Shown here: in pieces, positions 29,574 through 35,493 of the stretch
How positions within the stretch are numbered: position 1 is the stretch's first letter
Layout of the letters: each line of letters starts with the position of its first letter
Assembly (NCBI GenBank): GCA_902578445.1
Contig: CACHDC010000012.1
Location: 1 to 35,493, forward strand
Origin: an uncultured Synechococcaceae cyanobacterium
Lineage (GTDB): Bacteria > Cyanobacteriota > Cyanobacteriia > PCC-6307 > Cyanobiaceae
Direction of reading: 5' to 3'
DNA: 35,493 nt
Translations under genes and position numbers: made by a program
The notes under the pieces: generated by a model
Told to the model about the DNA's origin: nothing
What the model saw: the letters and a program-made list of their open reading frames with translations, nothing else
Databases searched by the model: none

Positions 29574-29692
29574 TTCCAAGTTAATAAAACATTTAATAGA
29601 GATTTATAACCTATAAAGCCTGCATAAATGCAACTTAAAAAAATAACATAAACTTCCAATGTGCCGAGTCTTTTTTTCTTTAATGTTTTCAT
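29570..29692 (-). CDS. 40-residue membrane peptide
   Basis: A basic N-terminus (MKTLKKKRLGTLEV) is followed by one helix (YVIFLSCIYAGFIGYKSLLN). Its stop overlaps the end of the convergent DDQDGG peptide gene. It is 76 bp downstream of the EamA transporter on the same strand. No family is recognised. Confidence 0.6.
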   Translation of the reverse strand: MKTLKKKRLGTLEVYVIFLSCIYAGFIGYKSLLNVLLTWN

Positions 29693-29768
29693 TGTTTTGA
29701 GTGTTTATAGTGTAATTTTATTTAATTTTATTTCTATTAACATGAGTATTTTTACATTAACTCAGAGA

Positions 29769-30641
29769 TTAAAGAATTATTAATGTCAAGCCAAATAATA
29801 AAAAACAAGTAAAAAATATTATTTTTTTGGTAATTTCTCTTTCCTCATTCTTAGCAAAAAATAAGGAAATTACTGGAGATGTGCTTAATAAAGCCCATCC
29901 TACTCCTATGGGAAGTGTTTTAAACACAACTTGTTGTAGAAATATTCCTATATTTGTTCCAAGAAGTATTGAAATAAAAAATCTTTTTTGTTGTTTTTTG
30001 TCTATGTTTTTTAAGAAAAAATTAATCTTAAATCCTTTTAGACTAATCAAAAAAATTATTGCACCTAATAATCTTATTTCAGTTGTAAGGAAAGGAGATA
30101 AATTGCTTTGCATGAAAACCATCCTTGATAAAAGACCTCCAAGAACAGCACATAAAACTGATAAAAAAGGAAAAGCAAAAATCTTAAAGTTATTTTTTTC
30201 TGAGAAAGAGGAGTTTTCCTCTTTAAAATCGTTACCTTTTCTGAGAATTATGAATAGCGAAATCGTTACTATAATTATTCCAACCCATGATTTAGTTGTT
30301 AAATTTTCATTAATAAAAAATTCCCCTGACAAAGCTGCCATTAAGGGAGAAAGAGTTTCTATAGATAAAGTTTTTCTAGTGCCAATTGTTTGTAGTGACT
30401 TTAAATAGAAAGTATCACCTAAACCAATACCTATTATTCCACTAATTAGTAGTATAAATATGTTTTTTAAAGCAGTTGTAGAACTTAGATTGATAAAAGC
30501 AGGTATAAAAATTAAAAAAGCTATTATATTTTTTATTAAATTAATATCTATTGATTTATATTTTTGAGTTTGCGCGCGCCAAATAAAACACGCATATGTC
30601 CAAGATGTAGCAGCTCCAAAAGCAGAAAGGATTCCAATCAA
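29769..30641 (-). CDS. EamA-family drug/metabolite transporter
   Basis: The 290 residues contain about ten hydrophobic helices in two repeats of five, the EamA/DMT layout. It starts MIGILSAFGAATSWTYACFI (with Trp14 and an aromatic pair in helix 1). The first repeat ends with GLGDTFYLKSLQTIGTRKTL, and the second has LGTNIGIFLQQVVFKTLPIG, the two conserved membrane-exit regions. It sits in the inner membrane and exports or exchanges a small metabolite of unknown nature. A 193-codon frame on the opposite strand (29827-30408) is an antisense shadow of this well-conserved gene. Confidence 0.9.
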   Translation of the reverse strand: MIGILSAFGAATSWTYACFIWRAQTQKYKSIDINLIKNIIAFLIFIPAFINLSSTTALKNIFILLISGIIGIGLGDTFYLKSLQTIGTRKTLSIETLSPLMAALSGEFFINENLTTKSWVGIIIVTISLFIILRKGNDFKEENSSFSEKNNFKIFAFPFLSVLCAVLGGLLSRMVFMQSNLSPFLTTEIRLLGAIIFLISLKGFKINFFLKNIDKKQQKRFFISILLGTNIGIFLQQVVFKTLPIGVGWALLSTSPVISLFFAKNEEREITKKIIFFTCFLLFGLTLIIL

Positions 30642-30662
30642 AATGAATAATTTTTAAAAATT

Positions 30663-30761
30663 TTATTTTATAAATTGAGTAAATGCTAAAAAGAATACAT
30701 AAGTAAGAATCAAAATCCCCGGTAAGTACTGAATTAGTGATTTGAAATTAATTTTTTTCAT
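30663..30761 (-). CDS. 32-residue single-helix membrane peptide
   Basis: MKKINFKSLIQYLPGILILT, then YVFFLAFTQFIK: a basic amphipathic start and one helix. It lies between two minus-strand genes (21 bp from the EamA gene start, 18 bp from the upstream gene), so the three probably form one transcript. Confidence 0.6.
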   Translation of the reverse strand: MKKINFKSLIQYLPGILILTYVFFLAFTQFIK

Positions 30762-30779
30762 ATTTTCAAAAAATTTATT

Positions 30780-30968
30780 TTAAACAGTTTTTTTATTAGT
30801 GGGGTACAAACTCTCTAACTTCTTTCTTCTTTGAACTTTCGCATTAATTCTTTCTTCTTTTTCTTTTTTCTTGATCTCATCATTTATCTTATTTTGTCTA
30901 TATCCAAACCAAAGTAGAACCCAAATAACAGAAGTTATTAAAAGAAGAGCAGTATATTGACCAGTCAT
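30780..30968 (-). CDS. 62-residue membrane-anchored basic helical protein
   Basis: I take the ATG at 30968 (MTGQYTALLLITSVIWVLLW). The frame extends to 31016, but the 16 extra residues break the anchor pattern. One helix is followed by a long, charged coiled-coil-like tail (NDEIKKKEKEERINAKVQRR). The form suggests a membrane-tethered scaffold. It is the first gene of a likely three-gene run ending with the EamA transporter. Confidence 0.6.
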   Translation of the reverse strand: MTGQYTALLLITSVIWVLLWFGYRQNKINDEIKKKEKEERINAKVQRRKKLESLYPTNKKTV

Positions 30969-31165
30969 AGGAAAACTGGCCTCAGAATATTTAACGTAAG
31001 AAAATATTAGACTCATTTAATCAAGTTAAAGCATAAAAATAACGACTGCGTTGATTTCTTTTAGAAATTTAAAAATTATTTAATTGCAGCAATTTATTAT
31101 GTAGTTTTATAGTTTTTGGAGTAATTTTTCTTTGTAACTCCTTGCTATTATCAGGTTGAAGCATA

Positions 31166-32413
31166 TTGAATAATAAGTTTTTGGAACCTTTTGATTTAGC
31201 AGTTGTTGGAGGCGGTGCAGCTGGTTTTATGACAGCAATTACTGCTGCTGAACATGGAGTAAAAAGAATAATAATTCTTGAAGGCACTTCAAAACTTATG
31301 GAGAAAGTAAGGATTAGTGGAGGTGGAAGATGTAACGTTACTAATGCGACATGGATACCGAATGAACTAGTTGATAATTATCCCAGAGGTGGAATTCAGC
31401 TCTTGGAATCATTTAATCGTTTTGCAGCTGGAGATGTATATGATTGGTTTGAGAAGAAAGGGTTAAAATTAAAAATTGAGGAAGATCTAAGAGTATTCCC
31501 AGTGTCTAATTCTTCTTCAGATGTTATTGATTGTTTGAGAAAAAGTGCTTTATCAAAAAACGTAGAGATATTAACAAAATTTTTTGTAAAAGAAATTTCA
31601 AAAACTCCAGACAATATATTCAATATTTTTAGTCTTAAAAAAACAAAGGTAATTTCAAAATATATTGCTCTTTCAACTGGAGGTAATCCAAGCGGATATA
31701 AATTAGCTCAAAATCTTGGACATAACATTGTGAAACCCGTCCCATCGCTTTTTACTTTTTCAACAAAAGAACCAAATTTGGATGAATGTAGTGGGGTATC
31801 GATGAAGGGCATAGATATAGAAATTAAATTAAACAATAAGAATTTTCAAAATAGAGGCGATTTACTAATAACTCATTGGGGTTTTAGTGGGCCAGCAGTA
31901 TTAAAACTTTCATCCATTGCAGCAAGGGAACTTTATAGCCAAAAATATAAATTTAACCTAATTATTAAATGGTCTTCTTTAAGTTATAAGGACTTAAAAG
32001 ATAAAGTTAATTATTTAAGATTAAATAAAGGCAAGGTAAATCTAATTAACAGTAGACCTGTTCCACTATTAACAAAAAGATTATGGATTTTTTTATTAAA
32101 GAAAATAGGTATTGATAAAGAGAAAAAGTGGGCTGATTTGCTGGCGGATGAAAGGGAGAAAATGATAAATATTTTAATGAGGGATAAATATATGATTTCG
32201 GGCAAAGGTCCATTTGGAGAGGAATTTGTTACTTCCGGAGGCGTAAAAATTGATGAGGTTAATTTTAAAAGTATGGAGAGCTTAATTTGTCCAGGGTTAT
32301 TTTTTTCTGGAGAAGTTTTGGATGTTGATGGGATCACAGGTGGATTTAATTTTCAACATTGTTGGACAAGTGGATGGATCGCTGGGATGGCAGTCTCAAA
32401 GTTAAATCATTAA
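31166..32413 (+). CDS. HI0933/BaiN-family FAD-dependent oxidoreductase
   Basis: The TTG start gives 415 residues. The FAD Rossmann motif is DLAVVGGGAAGFMTAITAAE (about 10-29). RISGGGRCNVTNA (49-61) is the family signature. The C-terminus carries TSGGVKIDEVNFKSMESLIC and GEVLDVDGITGGFNFQHCWT, the second flavin-contacting region. Members of this family (YhiN, HI0933, BaiN) are cytoplasmic flavoproteins that reduce an unknown or bile-acid-like double bond. The substrate here is unknown. Length is normal. No ATG precedes the motif, so TTG is preferred; AGG lies 10 bases ahead. The stop codon lies inside the first unit of the 15-bp tandem repeat. Confidence 0.9.
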   Translation: MNNKFLEPFDLAVVGGGAAGFMTAITAAEHGVKRIIILEGTSKLMEKVRISGGGRCNVTNATWIPNELVDNYPRGGIQLLESFNRFAAGDVYDWFEKKGLKLKIEEDLRVFPVSNSSSDVIDCLRKSALSKNVEILTKFFVKEISKTPDNIFNIFSLKKTKVISKYIALSTGGNPSGYKLAQNLGHNIVKPVPSLFTFSTKEPNLDECSGVSMKGIDIEIKLNNKNFQNRGDLLITHWGFSGPAVLKLSSIAARELYSQKYKFNLIIKWSSLSYKDLKDKVNYLRLNKGKVNLINSRPVPLLTKRLWIFLLKKIGIDKEKKWADLLADEREKMINILMRDKYMISGKGPFGEEFVTSGGVKIDEVNFKSMESLICPGLFFSGEVLDVDGITGGFNFQHCWTSGWIAGMAVSKLNH

Positions 32414-32463
32414 ATAATAAATTAATAAGTAATAAATCAGTAAGTAACAAATCAATAAGTTTA
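32404..32463. repeat. 15-bp tandem repeat, four copies
   Basis: Consecutive units at 32404, 32419, 32434 and 32449 follow AAATCARTAAGTAAY with a few changes. The array begins in the last codons of the flavoprotein gene and continues into the gap before the GAF gene. Confidence 0.7.
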
Positions 32464-32544
32464 TCTTTTTTTTATTAAGTATTAGACGGAAAAAGTTTTA
32501 TGAAGAGACTTTAATTTTAAAGTTTTAATTATTGGTGAAGATTA

Positions 32545-33294
32545 ATGCAGAATCTTGTATCAAAAAAAGAAGAAGAGGAAAGAAGATTAAAAGCTTTAGC
32601 AGAATATAGGATTTTGGGAACCAAGCCAGAATCATGTTATGACGATATTACAAAAATTGCTGCTACAACCTGTAATGTGCCTATTTCTTTAATGACTTTG
32701 GTAGACAAAGATAAACAATGGTTTAAATCCAAAATAGGACTTCAAATATCAGAAACTAGAAGAGATTGGTCTTTTTGTACCCATGCAATAAAAGAAAATA
32801 GTCCATTAATTATTCATGATGCTTTCCAAGATGAAAGATTTATAAATAATCCATTGGTAACAGGAGACCCCAAGATTCGTTTTTATGCAGGTTTTCCCCT
32901 TAGAAATAGTGATGGTAATAAACTTGGAACTCTTTGTGTAATAGATAGAAAGCCAGGAAATCTAACTACACAACAATTCAATATTATGGAATTATTATCC
33001 AAGCAAATAGTTTCATTTTTAGAGCTTAGAAAAAAGTCATTGAACTTGTTAGATGCATTGTCTAACTTGCACAAACAGGAAGGTATTTTATCTGTCTGTT
33101 CATATTGCAGAGAAGTGAAAAATAAGGAGGGCGATTGGATGCATTTAGAAAAATATCTTTCGAAAATTAGTGATATTAGATTCAGTCATGGAGTTTGTGA
33201 TAATTGTATGGAAAAACATTTCCCAGATGTAATCGAAGTATGGAATAAAAAGGATTTTTTTGAAGATGGCCAGAAAAGGTATTTAGAGTCCTAG
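32545..33294 (+). CDS. GAF-domain sensor-like protein with C-terminal Cys-rich domain
   Basis: The first ~165 of 249 residues are a GAF domain: AEYRILGTKPESCYDDITKI, then NVPISLMTLVDKDKQWFKSK, RRDWSFCTHAI, FYAGFPLR and LGTLCVIDRKPGNLT. This is the GAF type found in cyanobacterial signalling proteins. The C-terminal region has CSYCREVKNKEGDWMHLEKY and HGVCDNCMEKHFPDV, a Cys-x2-Cys / Cys-x2-Cys pair that could bind zinc. No kinase or cyclase domain follows, so it probably works through a partner. The domain pair (GAF + CSYC...CDNC) recurs in bacterial response regulators. The ligand is unknown. Confidence 0.9.
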   Translation: MQNLVSKKEEEERRLKALAEYRILGTKPESCYDDITKIAATTCNVPISLMTLVDKDKQWFKSKIGLQISETRRDWSFCTHAIKENSPLIIHDAFQDERFINNPLVTGDPKIRFYAGFPLRNSDGNKLGTLCVIDRKPGNLTTQQFNIMELLSKQIVSFLELRKKSLNLLDALSNLHKQEGILSVCSYCREVKNKEGDWMHLEKYLSKISDIRFSHGVCDNCMEKHFPDVIEVWNKKDFFEDGQKRYLES

Positions 33295-33382
33295 AATCAA
33301 TAAATTGCTTTTTATTGTTTAATCTATTTTCTAAACAAATTCTTCATTTGGTGGTTAGTATTGTATAAATTTTGACTTGAAC

Positions 33383-33868
33383 ATGTTATTAGGAACTTTA
33401 TTAACAGGTGAAATTGCTAAAAGTGCATTAGTAGCATATGTTCATTATTTAGGAATTATTTTGTGTTTCGGTTCTCTTTTGTTTGAAAGATTGACTCTCA
33501 AAGTAGGTCTTAATAGAAATGAGACGATCTCAATGATAATTGCAGATGTGGTTTATGGTTTGGCAGGAGTTGCAATATTAGTTACTGGGATTTTGCGTGT
33601 TAAGTATTTTGGTCAAGGAGGTGATTTCTATACAGGCAACCCTGTGTTTTGGATAAAGGTCTCTCTTTACATTCTGGTGGGATTACTTTCTTTATACCCA
33701 ACAACAACATATATCTTATGGGCTATTCCATTAAGTAAGAATAAATTACCTGAAATATCTGAGAATCTAGTTAAGAGGTTCAGACTCATCATTACTACTG
33801 AACTAGTAGGCTTTGCAACAATACCTTTGTTTGCCACTCTTATGGCTAGAGGTGTAGGTTTAGGTTGA
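33383..33868 (+). CDS. DUF2214 membrane protein
   Basis: I take the ATG at 33383 rather than the TTG at 33377. The 161 residues have four membrane helices: SALVAYVHYLGIILCFGSLL, then IIADVVYGLAGVAILVTGIL, then VFWIKVSLYILVGLLSLYPT and LIITTELVGFATIPLFATLM. VHYLG and the KYF_GQGGDFYTGNPVFW_K loop are family marks of DUF2214. It has no assigned role. It overlaps the next gene (TTGA), giving a coupled pair. Confidence 0.85.
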   Translation: MLLGTLLTGEIAKSALVAYVHYLGIILCFGSLLFERLTLKVGLNRNETISMIIADVVYGLAGVAILVTGILRVKYFGQGGDFYTGNPVFWIKVSLYILVGLLSLYPTTTYILWAIPLSKNKLPEISENLVKRFRLIITTELVGFATIPLFATLMARGVGLG

Positions 33869-34407
33869 ACAATTTATTTCTAGAAAGAAATTGTTTAATA
33901 AGTGCGAACAAACTATATAGATGGAGTTTAAGTTATAAGATTTCTAAATCTACAAAGGAAATTATTTTTATTGGTTTAAACCCCTCATTATCGGATGAAG
34001 TTTTCTTAGATAATACAACAAAAAAAATAATAAAAATTTCGAAAAACAATAATTATGGCAAAGTAAAATTAATCAATCTATTTGCTCTTATTTCAAGCAA
34101 ACCAGAAAAACTTTTTAATCACAAAAATCCTGTGGGTCATCTAAACAATAATCATATTAATGAAAACTTAAAATACTGGTCTGAAAATAAAAATTGTGAT
34201 TTATGGTTAGGTTGGGGTAACAAAGGAAAATTTCTAAATAGAAATAAAAGAATATCAAAAAAAATAATGCAATATAACTCAATCAGAAAAAATAATTTTG
34301 ATAATCCTTTGGGACCGCTTTTAATTAAGAAAACAATCAAAGATAATCCAATACATCCTCTATACTGTTCTGATAATTCCATTCTCAAAGCTGTAAAAAC
34401 GATTTGA
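33865..34407 (+). CDS. DUF1643 family protein
   Basis: The TTG start overlaps the preceding TGA (TTGA). The 180 residues show the DUF1643 pattern: EIIFIGLNPSLSDEVFLDNT, then KIIKISKNNNYGKVKLINLF, ALISSKPEKLF, NPVGHLNNNHI and WLGWGNKGKF. The GLNPS...D_T and NLFA motifs are diagnostic. It is soluble. Members have no known activity and often occur with phage or defence genes elsewhere, but here in an ordinary genome context. Coupling to DUF2214 may mean a shared job. Confidence 0.85.
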   Translation: MNNLFLERNCLISANKLYRWSLSYKISKSTKEIIFIGLNPSLSDEVFLDNTTKKIIKISKNNNYGKVKLINLFALISSKPEKLFNHKNPVGHLNNNHINENLKYWSENKNCDLWLGWGNKGKFLNRNKRISKKIMQYNSIRKNNFDNPLGPLLIKKTIKDNPIHPLYCSDNSILKAVKTI

Positions 34408-34472
34408 TGTCAAGGTTTAAGAGGCGATTAATTTAAACTTATGTTAAAATAGAGTTAAGAACAGGTTAAATT

Positions 34473-34601
34473 ATGAGTAACACAAAGCAACTGCAAAAAC
34501 TTAAAAACTTAAATGTAAAAGCAGAAAAATGCCTTACAAGAGACGAAGCACAAAAAATATTGATAAAGGCTAATAAGGCTCAGAGTAAAATAAATTTTTA
34601 A
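34473..34601 (+). CDS. 42-residue basic helical peptide
   Basis: MSNTKQLQKLKNLNVKAEKC, then LTRDEAQKILIKANKAQSKI: a soluble, basic helix-turn-helix-like peptide (not a recognised HTH). It lies between DUF1643 and the pirin gene in the same direction. No family is recognised. Confidence 0.65.
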   Translation: MSNTKQLQKLKNLNVKAEKCLTRDEAQKILIKANKAQSKINF

Positions 34602-34695
34602 ATTTAATATTTGCTTTTTTTTAGGAATAATTTATCAAAAAATTTTACAAATATTTTTCTAATTATTTAGAATTTTTTTATTCTATTTAATTTTG

Positions 34696-35427
34696 ATGGT
34701 TTTTAATATTATTAAAATAAGAAAATCCGATGATAGATTTTTATCAAGAAGAGATTGGCTGCATTCAATGCATTCATTTTCTTTCGCAGAGCATAGAGAT
34801 CCAAAATGGGATAATTTTGGGAAAATTAGAGTTATAAACGAAGATATTATTTCTCCTAATGCAGGATTTAATACACATTCTCATGCAAATATGGAAATTA
34901 TTACTGTCGTAACAAAAGGAGCAATAACTCATAGAGACTCGTTAAACAATCTTGGAAAAATTCACAACGATGAAGTACAAGTTATGTCTGCAGGTACTGG
35001 AATCTCTCATAGCGAGAAGAATGAAGAAAATGAGACCTGCAAGTTGTTCCAGATTTGGATATACCCTCAAAAAGAAAATATCAAACCTCGATATGATCAA
35101 ATTTCATTAAATGAAAAGTTGTGGGACAATCCTATTTTTAATTACAAAGATTCTAAAAATAATAAGCTTTCTTTAAATCAAAGTATCTCTTTATGGCGTT
35201 GTAAATATAAGCCAATTAAAGAAAAAAAATTGCCATTAAAAATCGATAAATATAATTGGATCCAAATAATAGAAGGTAATCTTTTATTAAAAAGTAAAGA
35301 CTCTAATTCAAATATATTTCTCGAATCCGGAGATGGCTTGGGTTTTGAAGTTAATTATTATGATGATGTTTCTATAGATACTGAAAAAAACTTAGATTTT
35401 CTCTTATTTTCGATGCCTTCCTTATAA
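34696..35427 (+). CDS. Pirin-family cupin protein
   Basis: I take the ATG at 34696, next to an in-frame TTG. The 243-residue two-domain cupin begins RRDWLHSMHSFSFAEHRDPK, the pirin opening. The metal site is NTHSHANMEIITVVTKGAIT (His-x-His, Glu), followed by HRDS, and GTGISHSEKN supplies the last His/Glu cluster. Bacterial pirins such as YhhW can be quercetinases or act as metal-dependent sensors; the first domain keeps the ligands, the second does not. It is cytoplasmic. Length fits the family. Redox or stress roles are inferred only. Confidence 0.9.
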   Translation: MVFNIIKIRKSDDRFLSRRDWLHSMHSFSFAEHRDPKWDNFGKIRVINEDIISPNAGFNTHSHANMEIITVVTKGAITHRDSLNNLGKIHNDEVQVMSAGTGISHSEKNEENETCKLFQIWIYPQKENIKPRYDQISLNEKLWDNPIFNYKDSKNNKLSLNQSISLWRCKYKPIKEKKLPLKIDKYNWIQIIEGNLLLKSKDSNSNIFLESGDGLGFEVNYYDDVSIDTEKNLDFLLFSMPSL

Positions 35428-35440
35428 TTTATCTGTTATT

Positions 35441-35493
35441 TTACTCATCAACTCCTTTATTAAATGCATTTAAGGCTTGCAAAGCCATATTAA
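35441..35493 (-). CDS. C-terminal end of a gene entering from the right edge
   Basis: The minus-strand frame reads MALQALNAFNKGVDE and then TAA (35441-35443), and it is open to the window edge upstream. It could be the end of a longer protein or a 15-residue frame from its own ATG at 35488. Too short to name. Confidence 0.4.
   Translation of the reverse strand, partial: NMALQALNAFNKGVDE

Noticed and set aside
29827..30408. 193-codon plus-strand frame
   Set aside because: Lies wholly antisense to the well-supported EamA transporter; its translation shows no domain or membrane pattern.
31069..32337. Minus-strand frames of 72, 75 and 108 codons
   Set aside because: All antisense to the flavoprotein gene.
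1..35493. tRNA, rRNA, CRISPR, insertion sequences
   Set aside because: No GTTCGA-type T-arm in a cloverleaf context, no regularly spaced repeats, no transposase motifs or paired terminal repeats were seen.

Overview
This window reads as part of the chromosome of a high-light-adapted Prochlorococcus (a marine picocyanobacterium) or a very close relative. The DNA is very AT-rich, and genes are short and tightly packed with TTG and GTG starts. Three intact high-light-inducible (Hli) proteins share the TTGQIIPG tail, a Som-type porin is present, and there are many conserved cyanobacterial unknown-function families (DUF1543, DUF938, DUF1643, DUF2214, DUF805). About half of the convincing genes encode proteins under 60 residues. 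I saw no tRNA, rRNA, transposase, integrase or CRISPR array.

Layout. 1-1776: a minus-strand run with a LOG-family protein (cut by the window edge), a cupin-like protein, a single-helix 33-residue peptide and two peptides with a CP12-like tail. 1949-5363: an envelope segment with a secreted cupin, an outer-membrane barrel, a porin and three related leader sequences carrying 11-bp direct repeats. 5443-7374: hypothetical genes, a GC-richer stretch of broken coding frame, a second copy of the 33-residue peptide, and an hli remnant. 7550-10243: a GT39-GT2 glycosyltransferase pair. 10273-16521: a microprotein district with a DUF1651-like pseudogene, a three-gene operon of tiny overlapping genes, an inverted pair of hairpins, a glutamine-II-type riboswitch, an NTF2-like protein, DoxX and a decayed membrane-protein gene. 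16863-19000: DUF1543 and an LptF/LptG permease. 19579-23567: hli genes, a DUF938 methyltransferase and a Δ12-type fatty-acid desaturase. 23641-31016: a second desaturase, DUF805, an EamA transporter and many peptides. 31166-35493: a BaiN/HI0933 flavoprotein, a GAF protein, DUF2214, DUF1643 and pirin.

How the parts fit. Much of the window concerns the envelope and stress: porins, LptF/G lipopolysaccharide export, lipid desaturation, glycosyl transfer and Hli pigment-binding proteins. The clearest regulatory unit is at 13058-13292: a near-consensus promoter, an NtcA-like GTA-N8-TAC palindrome, a pseudoknotted leader matching the 'downstream-peptide' glutamine-II riboswitch, and a 33-codon gene. 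This would place a tiny peptide under nitrogen control.

Limits: everything was read by eye. Family names rest on motif recognition, and no database search or folding calculation was run. Microprotein calls rest on start, stop, ribosome-site and composition cues and on homology between copies inside the window.
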